This document shows, piece by piece, positions 8,415-17,697 of a DNA stretch of 64,000 bases. The notes beneath the pieces are model-generated. The model did no database searches, had not been told where the DNA came from, and saw nothing but the letters and a program-made list of their open reading frames with translations. The first letter of the stretch is position 1, and each line of letters opens with the position of its first letter. Source of the DNA: JACVRN01 sp036403815 (lineage in GTDB: Bacteria; Acidobacteriota; Blastocatellia; Pyrinomonadales; Pyrinomonadaceae); NCBI GenBank assembly GCA_036403815.1, contig DASWQH010000010.1, positions 22,025 to 86,024 on the forward strand. Reading direction: 5' to 3'. Both the position numbers and the translations under genes were made by a program.

Positions 8415-9638
8415 CTACTGTGCGAACAGGTTCTGACAATCAGCCCTGCTCACAGCATAGCTGCCATCAATCAGTGACGGGCGTTCTCTGACGATCAGCT
8501 CGACCTCCTGCGGCTCCTCTGCGTACCGGCACACCTCGCGCGCCAACTGCCTGTACACTCTGGTCTCTGGATACGGCGGCACGTTCAGCTCAGTCATAGA
8601 CCATTCGTAGAAAGGCAACATCATCTCGCCGCGCCTGGTCTTAAAGACTTGCTGCTGTGCTGTGGCCGGTAGCCTGTCACGCACACGCTCGCTGATGCGC
8701 GCCACCGCGATAGTCGTGTTACCGGAATAGAGCGCCGAAGAGAGATACATGTCCCACCACCCTATGAAGCTCAAGGCCGGTGCCAGGCCACAGACTACTA
8801 TCACAGCTTTGGCTGCGTGACTTGAAGGGGTTGCGCCGCGCCACTTCCAGAGTACATGGCAGTTGACGGTGTGTTGGGAGCGCCAGAAGAGCAACACGAC
8901 CATGACCATCATGAAGACATTCCATACCCAGACCACGCTGTTGCGCCACGCTGCCACGAGCATGACAAGTACCAGAAGGTGCATGCAGAGGGCCAGCAGT
9001 ACTCCCATCCGTCGCGTCTTGCGTACAAGCAGCGCGATGCCTGTAAACGCCTCGCATAAAGCAGCGACGATGCCTATGGCTGGCAGGTATGAGACATACG
9101 CGGGAGACAAGTGAACGCCTGCTGAGGCTAGAAGCCCCGGCATCACCTCATGGCCGAATGACCAGTTCAGCTTCTGCGCGCCGCTCCAAAAGTAGAGCAT
9201 AGCGATGACCAACTGGTTGGCGGCAATAGTCAGCCCGGCGGATTCCTCGTCGTCCTCGCCCGAACGCACGCAGGCCAGAACTGCCAGCATGATAAGGTAC
9301 TGGTAGACCCATGGCTGTAGTCTTGTCTGATCCAGTACGACGAGCAGCACGGAGAGCGCCAGCACAGCGACGATGTAGCGGCGAGGGCGTTTACTTACAG
9401 CCGCGAGCACAATGGCTGCTAGCAGCAGGAGCGATAATAGATAATCAGCCGATGACAGAGAGTAGGGAAGGCCGCTTAGTAGAGGAGCGTGCGGGAAGGT
9501 ACGCCCGGTGCCGAACCATAATCCCGGCGAGGTCAGCATGCCGCAGGCGTAAGCGCACACCACTGTGACGCGCAGGTAGTTGAGGCGCGCGGCTGCGCTC
9601 TGTGGCAGCAGGGACGCAAAGTAGTCAATGTACCGCAT
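8415..9638 (-). CDS. Multi-pass membrane protein, HTTM-like
   Basis: 407 residues with about eight to nine hydrophobic helices in the first 300 residues and a soluble C-terminal domain of about 100 residues (RDRLPATAQQQVFKTRRG onward). The central YFWSGAQKLNWSF stretch resembles the Tyr/Trp-x-Gly-x-x-Lys-Leu helix of HTTM/vitamin-K-carboxylase-like membrane proteins, but I cannot confirm the family. The start at MRYIDYF has no strong ribosome site. It is the last of three minus-strand genes (ankyrin, secreted domain protein, this one) with gaps of 126 and 135 bases. Function unknown. Confidence 0.7.
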   Translation of the reverse strand: MRYIDYFASLLPQSAAARLNYLRVTVVCAYACGMLTSPGLWFGTGRTFPHAPLLSGLPYSLSSADYLLSLLLLAAIVLAAVSKRPRRYIVAVLALSVLLVVLDQTRLQPWVYQYLIMLAVLACVRSGEDDEESAGLTIAANQLVIAMLYFWSGAQKLNWSFGHEVMPGLLASAGVHLSPAYVSYLPAIGIVAALCEAFTGIALLVRKTRRMGVLLALCMHLLVLVMLVAAWRNSVVWVWNVFMMVMVVLLFWRSQHTVNCHVLWKWRGATPSSHAAKAVIVVCGLAPALSFIGWWDMYLSSALYSGNTTIAVARISERVRDRLPATAQQQVFKTRRGEMMLPFYEWSMTELNVPPYPETRVYRQLAREVCRYAEEPQEVELIVRERPSLIDGSYAVSRADCQNLFAQ

Positions 9639-9764
9639 CAGATGATTGTCACCCGTAGCGCACGCCGCCCGTCAACGCTCGAAGCTTCGGCCACAACTAG
9701 ACGGCCAAAACGTTCCGAAACTTATCTCCTGTGCGGGCTTGTGGTCGGAGCGGGTCTCAGGCCG

Positions 9765-10271
9765 TCACGTCGGATGACCCTGAAGAAATGTGTAAGGGGG
9801 AGCGCGGCCAACGGCGGCACGAACGCGGCGAGAGGTCGTAGGAGGCGATAGCCCGGAAGGCTTCGGCGCAGGCTTAAGGGATGGCGACGCTCGCCGCGAC
9901 GCTCCTGTCTTAGACTTAGGGTCAGAGATCAGCTTGATCTTGATTTCCGCGTTCCTGTATTCGCCTGTGGTCTCGAACACACCTTCATATGTCAGGTAGC
10001 CTGCTTTGAGGATTCTAACTATGAAGCGGTGCCGCCCTCTATTCATCAGTAAAGGTGTCCTGCCATCCGGATCAGTAGCCGAGCTTGCAATCTCCTCGCC
10101 CGATTCGTTGTACACGACGGTCGCAGCACCGAACACAGGCTGGTTGGTTTCATCCGTTAGCTCGGCATACATGTATACGGGAGCGGGAACTTGCGCGAAG
10201 GACACGCCCGCACACGCCGGAAGAGCGCAAGCCGCTACTGCGCCTATTACCAGGAGCCTGAGCCATCGCAT
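9765..10271 (-). CDS. Secreted carboxypeptidase-regulatory-like domain protein
   Basis: 168 residues starting at MRWLRLLVIG, where GAGGGGGACAG gives a good ribosome site. A longer frame would bury the signal peptide. A Sec signal (LLVIGAVAACALPACAGVSFAQ) precedes one beta-sandwich domain with the pattern of the carboxypeptidase-regulatory-like/CNA-B fold: VYMYAELTDETNQPVFGA, TDPDGRTPLLM, RHRFIVRILKAGY. The tail is rich in Pro, Ser and Arg (KPAPKPSGLSPPTTSRR). Such domains bind or scaffold at the cell surface; no enzyme residues are visible. Confidence 0.72.
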   Translation of the reverse strand: MRWLRLLVIGAVAACALPACAGVSFAQVPAPVYMYAELTDETNQPVFGAATVVYNESGEEIASSATDPDGRTPLLMNRGRHRFIVRILKAGYLTYEGVFETTGEYRNAEIKIKLISDPKSKTGASRRASPSLKPAPKPSGLSPPTTSRRVRAAVGRAPPYTFLQGHPT

Positions 10272-10406
10272 GGTCTGTCCCCCTCTCGTCTCGAATGTGT
10301 TCGACACCATCATTCGCCTTCGCGCGACTACCTTTGAATTCGCCACGCTTTCAAAAGTTGTGGAACTCGCTCCGCAGACTTGCGCCAGCTTTCTCTCTCT
10401 TTGCCT

Positions 10407-12953
10407 TTACTGCCGCGCCCCGGCTCCCTCAAGCAAGCCTATGATGTTCTGGTTCCCGCTCATCTTAGCCAGTGACAAAGCGGTGCGCCCGTCTTTGTCC
10501 TTAGCGCCCGTGTCAGCCTTTGCATCGAGCAACGCGCGTATGACTGCCGGGTCTCTGCGCAGAGCATTCTGTACGTACTCGTCGCCGCCGGGCAGATATT
10601 CCCTGACTGCGGCGATTAAAGCTGTATCGCCGTTTCTGTCTCTGGCATTGACGCGCGCCCCGGCTGCAAGAAGAGCGCGCACGACACCGGCGTTGCCCGC
10701 TTCGCTGACGGCGACGATTAAGGCAGGCCGCCCTTCCTCGTCCACCCCGTTGACGTTCGTTCCGGCAGCTATCAACTCTTGAACGACATCGCCGGGGCTA
10801 TGGCCTGCGGCTCTACTGATGGCGGCCAGCAGGTCTGCCACACGTGGATAGCCGCGTGCGCCGTTGCGCCGACCTGCGGCGATCATCGCGCGTATGATGG
10901 GAAGGCTGTCCGAGACGGGTTTCGTCGCCATGATAGACATAGCCGACTCGCCCGCTTGATTGAGAGTGGTAACTTTCGCCCCGGCGGCGAGCAATGCTTT
11001 GAAGACGGACTCGCTGGGGTAGCTGTAGCCGCGCTGCCTTTCAGAGCTGTACCGCTTTGCCACAACCATCAGAAGGGTGTCGCCGGAGTCGTTTGCAATG
11101 TTGACGTTCGCCCCTGCGGCGAGCAGCGCTTGAATAACCCCTTCTACTCTGCCCGCCATGATAGCCAACATCAAAGCGGTATCGCCGTTGGGGCCTCTGG
11201 CATTCACGTTCGCTTTGGCCTCGATCAGGAAGCGAATCATTTCCTCACTCTGGTTGAGTTGGTAATAAGGGCTGTCGCTGCGTATCTGGGAAGTGATGGC
11301 TGCCATCAGGGGCGTCTGCCCTTTCTGGTTAGGGATGTTGACATCAGCCCTGGCCGCGATTAACAGGCGGGTGACGGATGGCCGCGAGCCTCCCGCCGAA
11401 GTTAAGAGCAAGGCCGTGGCACCCTCTTTGTCGCGCGCGTTAACGTTCACTCCGGCGGCGAGCAGCATCTGTACGACCTCGTCGCTGTGGTAGATTATCG
11501 CTGCCATCAAAGTCGTTTGCCCCGTAGCATCCGTCGCGTTCACCACAGCCCCGGCAGCGATTAAAGTTCTAATCACACCATCACTGGCCTTTGTCTTAAT
11601 CGCAAACATCAAAGGCGTCTGCTTCTCCACATCCGTAGCGTTTACATCAGCCCCTGCCTCGATCAAAATTTTAATCAATCGCACCCTGGCTTCATCTACC
11701 TTATTAATATACTCGCCCTCAGAACTCTTGGACGAAGCCAGCATTAAAACGGTTCTACCCTTAGCGTCTCGCTCGTTTATGTTAGCCCCGGCGGCGATTA
11801 AAGCTTTAAAGATACCTTCAAAATCAGAAGGTTGAGTAGTCATCTGGTATCTCTGGTAAGCGTAGAAGCTTCTGTGCAGGGGCGCGTCGCCTGTGCCATC
11901 TTTCTTGTTGGGGTCAGCGCCTGCGGCCAGCAATAACTTGATTACTTCAAGCTGATTCCTGTTCTCCTGCGCCGGAGTCATAGGAACACCCAGGGTATCA
12001 AAACTGGGAATCTCATGAGGGATTAGGGCAATGAGCAGGGGCGTTTCCTTTATGTCACCATATTGCTCGTTGACATTCGCCCCGGCTGCAAGCAGTGCTT
12101 TCATGCGTTTGACCGAACCCGGCTGCCGCGACCCACTCGCTTCAATCCTGAGCGCCGTAAAGCCGTTCCTGATAGCGTTGACGTTTGCGCCTGCCGCCAG
12201 CAGCGCTTTGATGACTTCGATCTCGGAAGCCTCTGCGGCCTGGCCGCCGATTCGGGGTTCGCTATCGGTCTCGACTCTCTGGGATGCGATAATCGCGTAA
12301 GATATGGTCGAATTGTTCTGCATGTTCACGGCTGCGCCTGCGGCCAGGAGCAACTTGAGGATGCGCAGGTCGCCCGTCATCACACCTGCATCAATCGCAT
12401 GAAATACTGCCGTCTCGTTCCAGTTGTACTTGTCAACCCCGTCAGGATTCGCGCCCGCCGCCAGCAGCGCTCTGGCTATCTGAAGGCGCGCATTCATCTC
12501 ATCCAGAAGCATCTGGCCGGGCGGCATCCGCCGGATAGTGTTAAAGCCCATGAGGTAACCCCAGATGAATTTATCCACGCTGTCCCTGGCATTCACATCC
12601 GCCTTTGCCGCCAACAACACCTGAACTGTCTTGACATCGCCCAAATGCGCGGCATGCATCAGGGCGGGCGCGCAGAACATATTATTGTTGCGGTAAGAGT
12701 CGTAGTTAATCTCAGCCCGTGCGTTCGGACTCACCCCTGCGGCCAGTAACGCTTTTACCCGCACGGAGTCCTTTTGCTTGATTGCCTCAAACAAATCTTT
12801 CTCACGCTCTGTACTCGGGCAAGCGCCCTGCGCCGCAACGCCTGAGCTGGCGGAGGCCATCAGCACCGTCTGAGCATGAGTCGGAATCCAGAGGAAGAGC
12901 AGGACACAGAAGCAACTAAACTTATAAAGGGCAAGGCTACCGAGTGTTTTCAT
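10407..12953 (-). CDS. Large secreted ankyrin-repeat protein
   Basis: 848 residues from MKTLGSLALYKF; a start seven codons upstream is possible. The N-terminus is a signal peptide or membrane anchor (FSCFCVLLFLWIPTHAQT). The rest is an almost continuous solenoid of roughly sixteen ankyrin repeats. Most carry LLAAGAxVNARD or a close variant, with loops of differing length inserted (for example around GTGDAPLHRSFYAYQRYQ and SSERQRGYSYPSES). The last repeat ends DGRTALSLAKMSGNQNIIGLLEGAG. Ankyrin arrays bind proteins; with a signal peptide this one should work in the periplasm or outside the cell. The near-identical repeat core suggests recent internal expansion or ongoing homogenisation. The partner is unknown. 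Confidence 0.93.
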   Translation of the reverse strand: MKTLGSLALYKFSCFCVLLFLWIPTHAQTVLMASASSGVAAQGACPSTEREKDLFEAIKQKDSVRVKALLAAGVSPNARAEINYDSYRNNNMFCAPALMHAAHLGDVKTVQVLLAAKADVNARDSVDKFIWGYLMGFNTIRRMPPGQMLLDEMNARLQIARALLAAGANPDGVDKYNWNETAVFHAIDAGVMTGDLRILKLLLAAGAAVNMQNNSTISYAIIASQRVETDSEPRIGGQAAEASEIEVIKALLAAGANVNAIRNGFTALRIEASGSRQPGSVKRMKALLAAGANVNEQYGDIKETPLLIALIPHEIPSFDTLGVPMTPAQENRNQLEVIKLLLAAGADPNKKDGTGDAPLHRSFYAYQRYQMTTQPSDFEGIFKALIAAGANINERDAKGRTVLMLASSKSSEGEYINKVDEARVRLIKILIEAGADVNATDVEKQTPLMFAIKTKASDGVIRTLIAAGAVVNATDATGQTTLMAAIIYHSDEVVQMLLAAGVNVNARDKEGATALLLTSAGGSRPSVTRLLIAARADVNIPNQKGQTPLMAAITSQIRSDSPYYQLNQSEEMIRFLIEAKANVNARGPNGDTALMLAIMAGRVEGVIQALLAAGANVNIANDSGDTLLMVVAKRYSSERQRGYSYPSESVFKALLAAGAKVTTLNQAGESAMSIMATKPVSDSLPIIRAMIAAGRRNGARGYPRVADLLAAISRAAGHSPGDVVQELIAAGTNVNGVDEEGRPALIVAVSEAGNAGVVRALLAAGARVNARDRNGDTALIAAVREYLPGGDEYVQNALRRDPAVIRALLDAKADTGAKDKDGRTALSLAKMSGNQNIIGLLEGAGARQ

Positions 12954-13134
12954 CCCGACACACCTTTCTGTCAAAACCCTTCGCGACCAAAGAAGCGAGC
13001 AGGGCTTACTTGCTTGTTTCTAGAGAGATGCCAAGCCCACTGCGTTTGGTTGTCAATTAGGTACATCTTCTTACGAGACAATTATTCTTGCCACTTACAC
13101 AGAAAGGTCTTCCCTGAAAGAAGAGCTGACCTGA

Positions 13135-13358
13135 AGCCCCTGAAAGGGGCGACAGAATGTAGCCCACGGCGCAAGCCGTGGGGAAACAAAAACGAAAGAT
13201 GACATAAGCCCCGTAGGGGCAAAAGAAGTTTTTGGCTGAATAGAATGTAAGTTACGCTCTAAATTCTTTCGCCCCTTTCAGGGGCTTGAATTCAAATTCC
13301 AACTTGATTCCCACGGCTCACGCCGTGGGCTACATTCTATCGCCCCTTAACAGGGGCT
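13135..13358. repeat. Nested inverted repeat, family 2 copy a
   Basis: About 224 bases. Outer hairpin A is GCCCCTGAAAGGGGC; hairpin B is AGCCCACGGCGCAAGCCGTG; the inner A pairs GCCCCGTAGGGGC with GCCCCTTTCAGGGGC. The outer linkers match across the element: GGCGACAGAATGTAGCCC on the left, GGGCTACATTCTATCGCC on the right, one mismatch. It lies upstream of the ankyrin gene. Confidence 0.9.
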
Positions 13359-13795
13359 GAGGATACAACTTCGTTAATGCTTATTTAGAATTCACGTTAG
13401 ATAACAGAGTAACAGGCGCTCGGCGACCGATAATCTATCTTAACGTCAGTCACCACCAAAAGGAACGTGTCTTACTGCCAAAACATTGATTCGATATTCA
13501 ACTCATAAATTGACTGAATGACATAACGAAGGTTATGGCAGAGAATCATACAAAGCACTTCGTTAGTCTGCGCCACTTTTGTTTTACTTCGGATACGTTC
13601 ACCAAATTTGCTCTTTATCGTACTGAAAATTGTAGGCGGGATTATCCGGCTAGGATGAAGGCGATAAACTCTACGAGCGCCCAGATGAGTTCCGAAGTGA
13701 AGAAAGATTTATGCCGCTTCATAGAGGAATATTAGCAGACTTTTTGTGCAGACCACACGATAGCTTCTGGATAGTTGAGGTTGCTACGATGAAAA
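13359..13795. other. Intergenic stretch, no gene supported
   Basis: AT-richer than its surroundings. A frame at 13535-13735 is open, but it has no ribosome site or recognisable sequence. No repeat of the local families is seen here. Confidence 0.45.
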
Positions 13796-16462
13796 TCACT
13801 CGTAGCGAAGTGCTATCAGCGGATCAACTTTCGTCGCCCGTGAAGCCGGTATGTAGCAGGCCAGCAGGGCTATGATGCTCAAGAAGAGAACTACCGAGAT
13901 GAAGGTCGCGGGGTCGGATGCGCTTACACCGTAGAATAAGCCTGCCATGAGGCGAGTCACGATAAAGGCTGCGATTAGACCAACGACCACGCCGCACATC
14001 ACCAGTCTTGTGCCCTGGCCGAGGATGAGTTTCAACACATCAAGGCGGCGCGCACCAAGCGCCATGCGGATGCCTATCTCATGTGTGCGTTGCGCTACCG
14101 AGTATGCCATCACGCCGTAGATGCCTGCTGCTGCGGTCACCAAGGCCACGGCGGCGAATGCAATTAGTAGCAGTAGATTAAAGCGGCGCTCGGCAATTGA
14201 ATCGGAAAGAAATCTTGTCATCGGCTGGACATTGAAAATCGCCTGTGTGGAGTCTACGGCCTCTATCTCCCGCCGCACCGCTGTCGTCATCTCATCAGGC
14301 TCATTCTTTGTGCGAACTACCAGATTCATCACAGGCCATACGGTATTCTGCAAGTAGTTGATATACATCTCCGGCTTGGGGTCTGCATCGTAGCCGCGAT
14401 GTCGCACGTCACCTACGACGGCGATTATCTCTCCTTCAAAGCCCTCGAATGGCTTGATTTGCATACGCTTGCCGAGCGGCTGCGTGTCACGCAGGAATTG
14501 CCTCACAAACGCTTCGTTGACGATGATGACGGGCGGGCTTGATGAAGTGTCCTGCTCTGTGAACGCGCGTCCCTGCTTGAGCTGTATGCTCATCGCCTTG
14601 AAGTAATCAGGACTGATGACGCGCAATTCGGCTCTAGTCGTATCATCCCCCGGTGTGGCCTGGCGACCCTGTAAAGTAAACCCAAGGTTGACGCCCCGGC
14701 CACCGAACGGCAGATGCGAAATCGCTCCAACCGACTGAACACCGGGCAGTGCTTTGATACGCTCTATGACCTGTCGGAAAAAGAGCGTGCGCCGTTCGGT
14801 TGACTCCATATACTTGTCTCTGCTTAAGGAGATGCCCGCGGTCAGCACCTGCTCCGCCTTGAAGCCCGTATCGACGCTGCGTAAAAGCCAGAAGCTTTTG
14901 AGTAGCAACCCTGTGCCGGTGAGTAACAGCACGGCTATCGCGACTTCTGAAACAACCAGCAGACTGCGTGTACGGCTGCTGCCTGTCGAAGCGGTTGCGC
15001 CGCGCGAGCCTTCCTTTAGCGCTTCGTTCAAATCCGGACGCGAAGCTTGCAGGGCAGGGAGTAGACCGAAGGCTATGCCGGTCAAGAGCGTTGCAACGCC
15101 CGTGAAAGCGAGCACCCGGCCATCTATCATAACTTCACGCAGGCGCGGAATCGTGTCAGGGCCGATTACGCGCAGCCAGCCTACTCCCCACCATGCCAGC
15201 AGTAGTCCGAGCGTTCCGCCTATGACCGCGAGCAATAGACTGTCCGTTAGTAACTGCCTGATGATACGCGCACGGCTGGCTCCAAGCGCGGCGCGCAGGG
15301 CAAACTCTTTGCTACGCCTGGCCGAGCGAGCGAGTTGCAGGTTGGCGACATTGGCGCACGCAATCATGAGCACACAACCCACCGCGCCAAGCAACACCCA
15401 CATGGCCTTGTATGGAGTTCCGAGTATTACGTCGCGCACAGAGGTCAGGGCGACTCTCCAACCAGTGTTGGATGCGGGATATTGTTGCTCAAGGCGTCGG
15501 GCAATAATATTCAGCTCAGCCTGCGCCTGCTCCAGCGTCGCGCCCTGTTTGAGGCGTGCGACTGCGCGCAAGTCATGCCCGCCGCGCTCACTGTCGCCCG
15601 GCTCGTCTATGTCAGGCATCCAGACATCAGTGCGTGAGGGGAATTGCACCTCAGGTGGGGCGACCCCTACAACTGTGAAGCTGTCCGTGTCGTAACGGTC
15701 TAGCTTCAGCCGCTTGCCGATTACATTAGGGTCAGCTCCGAACCGGCTGCGCCACAAGGCATCGCTGATAATAACGACCTGATTGCGCCCCTCCTGCGCT
15801 TCATACGGCTCAAAGTCACGACCAACTCCTATCCTCACGCCCAGAGTGCTGAAGAAATTCGGCGAGACGAGGATGCCTTCGAGCCGTTCCGACTGATTCT
15901 CCTCTATAAGATTGATTGGAAGTGTTGTCCAGGCAGCGATGGATTCAAACTGCGTACACTGCCGTTGAAAGTCAAAGATGTCAGCGACCGATAAGTAGCC
16001 CTGCTTGACGCCGAGCTGCTCGTTGCTGCCCCATATCCACACCAGCTTCCCGGCTTCATTGTATGGCAGCGGGCGCAGGATGACCGCATTGACGACGCTG
16101 AAGATGGCTGTGTTCGCGCCAATGCCGAGCGCTAGAGTGAGCACTGCCACTAGAGTAAAGCCCGGATTCTTCCGCAGCATTCGCCTGCTGTAGCACAGGT
16201 CTTGCCACAGGTCTTCGATCAATCTCACCCCCCTCGCCTCACGGCATTGTTCTCTGGCCTGTTCCATCCCGCCGAAGCCGCGCAACGCCGCATAGCGCGC
16301 CTCATCGGAAGTCATGCCGCCCGCCATGTTCTGCTCTATCTCACGCTCTAAGTGATAGCACAGCTCTTCGTCCATCTCATGATCCACAGCGCCACTTCGT
16401 AACAGCGCACGCAGCTTTCTCATCAGCCTGTTTACTATCACGTCACTCTCCCGCTCAAGCAT
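13796..16462 (-). CDS. ADOP-type ABC transporter permease (MacB/FtsX)
   Basis: 888 residues. The N-terminal ~90 residues form the soluble helical segment specific to ADOP (acidobacterial duplicated orphan permease) proteins (DEELCYHLEREIEQN, DEARYAALRGFGG). A MacB-like periplasmic core follows after the first helix (GFTLVAVLTLALGIGANTAIFSVVNAVILRPLPY). A FtsX-type permease module appears near 360-460 and again at the C-terminus (HEIGIRMALGARRLDVLKLI). These proteins lack their own ATPase gene, hence the word orphan; none is present here either. The exported substrate is unknown; peptides or mechanotransmission are known roles of MacB relatives. It overlaps the PadR gene by 8 bases, the standard arrangement for the phylum. 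Confidence 0.93.
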   Translation of the reverse strand: MLERESDVIVNRLMRKLRALLRSGAVDHEMDEELCYHLEREIEQNMAGGMTSDEARYAALRGFGGMEQAREQCREARGVRLIEDLWQDLCYSRRMLRKNPGFTLVAVLTLALGIGANTAIFSVVNAVILRPLPYNEAGKLVWIWGSNEQLGVKQGYLSVADIFDFQRQCTQFESIAAWTTLPINLIEENQSERLEGILVSPNFFSTLGVRIGVGRDFEPYEAQEGRNQVVIISDALWRSRFGADPNVIGKRLKLDRYDTDSFTVVGVAPPEVQFPSRTDVWMPDIDEPGDSERGGHDLRAVARLKQGATLEQAQAELNIIARRLEQQYPASNTGWRVALTSVRDVILGTPYKAMWVLLGAVGCVLMIACANVANLQLARSARRSKEFALRAALGASRARIIRQLLTDSLLLAVIGGTLGLLLAWWGVGWLRVIGPDTIPRLREVMIDGRVLAFTGVATLLTGIAFGLLPALQASRPDLNEALKEGSRGATASTGSSRTRSLLVVSEVAIAVLLLTGTGLLLKSFWLLRSVDTGFKAEQVLTAGISLSRDKYMESTERRTLFFRQVIERIKALPGVQSVGAISHLPFGGRGVNLGFTLQGRQATPGDDTTRAELRVISPDYFKAMSIQLKQGRAFTEQDTSSSPPVIIVNEAFVRQFLRDTQPLGKRMQIKPFEGFEGEIIAVVGDVRHRGYDADPKPEMYINYLQNTVWPVMNLVVRTKNEPDEMTTAVRREIEAVDSTQAIFNVQPMTRFLSDSIAERRFNLLLLIAFAAVALVTAAAGIYGVMAYSVAQRTHEIGIRMALGARRLDVLKLILGQGTRLVMCGVVVGLIAAFIVTRLMAGLFYGVSASDPATFISVVLFLSIIALLACYIPASRATKVDPLIALRYE

Positions 16463-16790
16463 TTTTTAGGATCGCATCGACTGCCCCGGAGAGGCGCTCC
16501 CATGTCTGACGCTCCGCTTCGAGCTGCTTTCGACCCGCAGCAGTCAGCTTGTAGAACTTGGCCTTTCGATTGTTCTCCGACGCTCCCCACTCTGCAACGA
16601 TCAGCTCTCGCTCCTCCAGCCGGTGCAGTGCAGGGTAAAGCGCACCCGGCGTGACGCTTAAGACATCGCCGGAGACGAGCTGTATGCGCTGCATAACGTC
16701 CCAGCCATTCAGGGAGCCAGACCGCAGCAGACGCAGTATTAGAAGTTCGAGCGTGCCCTGCAAAAGATCAGCCTTCTGCTGCTTCTTCAT
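16455..16790 (-). CDS. PadR-family transcriptional regulator
   Basis: 111 residues; ATG preceded by AGAGGAGGAAT. The sequence has the PadR winged helix (LLQGTLELLILRLLRSG, SVTPGALYPALHRLEERELI) followed by FYKLTAAGRKQLEAE and a dimerisation helix. The PGALYPALHRLEE block is diagnostic. It is transcribed ahead of, and overlaps, the ADOP permease gene, so it probably represses its own operon in response to a ligand linked to the exporter. Paired half-sites just upstream (16811-16854) are a likely operator. Confidence 0.94.
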   Translation of the reverse strand: MKKQQKADLLQGTLELLILRLLRSGSLNGWDVMQRIQLVSGDVLSVTPGALYPALHRLEERELIVAEWGASENNRKAKFYKLTAAGRKQLEAERQTWERLSGAVDAILKNA

Positions 16791-16810
16791 ATTCCTCCTC
16801 TAGACAGGCA

Positions 16811-16854
16811 ATAGGAAACGAGTGTATAGAGAGTCCTATCGTGTGTCAATAGGA
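16811..16854 (-). promoter_or_regulatory. Candidate PadR operator
   Basis: Three copies of one hexamer stand upstream of padR: ATAGGA at 16811-16816, its complement TCCTAT at 16834-16839 and ATAGGA at 16849-16854. The last two form a perfect inverted repeat with a 9-base gap. Position 21-64 bases before the start codon suits an autoregulatory site. Binding is inferred from position and symmetry only. Confidence 0.45.
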
Positions 16855-16958
16855 AGATAGGTTGAAGCATCCAGCTTAGCTTCTATTACCTCCCCGGATT
16901 CCTGCTCATCTGCCTTTTGTGTGATACTCTTAACGGGTCGTTCCGAGGGGGATTTCCA

Positions 16959-17480
16959 ATGAAATATTGTACGCGCCCTGCACTGCTTCTGCTTATACTC
17001 CTGGCATTCACAACAGCGGCGGCTTCCGCGCAGGAAACTGCGAGCGCACAGCAGAGTGTGGAAAACCTGCGCTCTCAGCTTCTGGACATCGAAGCGAAAC
17101 AAGCCACGCTCGAAGCGCGCGTGCGCCAGCTTGATGAAGATTTACGCCCTGAAAATATAGAGCGGTCTTTGGCGCTTACAGGCTCTACACGTCCGGAGGA
17201 GCTACGGGAGCAGCGCCGACAGCAGCTTGCGAAGGAAAAGGCTGGCGTGCAAGCACAGCTTGACCAGTTGGCGACGAGTCGAGCGCGTACTCAAGCGGCG
17301 CTCACTACCGCCGAGACGGTAGCCTATCAGCAGAGCGCTGTTGTGAACGCGACTACTACTTCACAGCAGCAGACAAGCGCCGGCGGCACCGGAACTCAAC
17401 CCGCGCGCACCGTGCAGCCGCAGCCTCGCTCAACTCGCAGGCGAACTCGTCGAGCCAGAGTCAGGCGGCGCACACCATAG
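16959..17480 (+). CDS. Secreted coiled-coil protein, unknown
   Basis: 173 residues from the ATG at 16959 (GAGGGGGA upstream). A clear Sec signal (RPALLLLILLAFTTAAASAQ) precedes a predicted coiled coil of about 80 residues (VENLRSQLLDIEAKQATLEA, then repeated RQQLAKEKAGVQAQLDQLA). A Thr/Gln-rich region and a strongly basic tail (RSTRRRTRRARVRRRTP) follow. No catalytic motif is visible. It is divergent from padR. The basic tail could bind polyanions such as lipopolysaccharide or nucleic acid, but this is a guess. Confidence 0.68.
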   Translation: MKYCTRPALLLLILLAFTTAAASAQETASAQQSVENLRSQLLDIEAKQATLEARVRQLDEDLRPENIERSLALTGSTRPEELREQRRQQLAKEKAGVQAQLDQLATSRARTQAALTTAETVAYQQSAVVNATTTSQQQTSAGGTGTQPARTVQPQPRSTRRRTRRARVRRRTP

Positions 17481-17619
17481 CCATTCATGAGCAATCATCT
17501 CAATCAAGCAGGTCGTTCGTCGCGAACGGGTTGAGATTTTCGGGTTGTTCAATTATAGTGCAGAGCAATAGAGGCTGCGGTGAATCCAACGCCTCCGAGT
17601 GGTTGCTGGGGTGAGGACA

Positions 17620-17697
17620 GTGACCGCCATTAGAATAGGCGCGAGGTCTGCATAAGACTGCCGCGCCTATTCTGCTTTCATCACGGCTGCCGGTCAC
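17620..17697. other. Nested stem-loop, possible terminator or structured RNA
   Basis: Perfect 12-base arms AGAATAGGCGCG (17632-17643) and CGCGCCTATTCT (17662-17673). A smaller hairpin GTCT/AGAC lies in the loop, and an outer pair GTGACCG (17620-17626) with CGGTCAC (17691-17697) surrounds it. No U-run follows closely. It lies 140 bases past the coiled-coil gene and 170 before the next gene, so it could be a terminator or an independent RNA. Confidence 0.5.

Noticed and set aside
12063..12749. 228-codon frame opposite the ankyrin gene
   Set aside because: It is the antisense shadow of the ankyrin repeats; its own repeated Ala/Cys pattern follows the repeat period on the other strand.
13135..13358. 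CRISPR-like repetition
   Set aside because: The repeated words are palindromic, arranged as mirror images and scattered across the window without regular spacers or cas genes.
13535..13735. 66-codon open frame
   Set aside because: No ribosome site, AT-rich stretch, no recognisable sequence.
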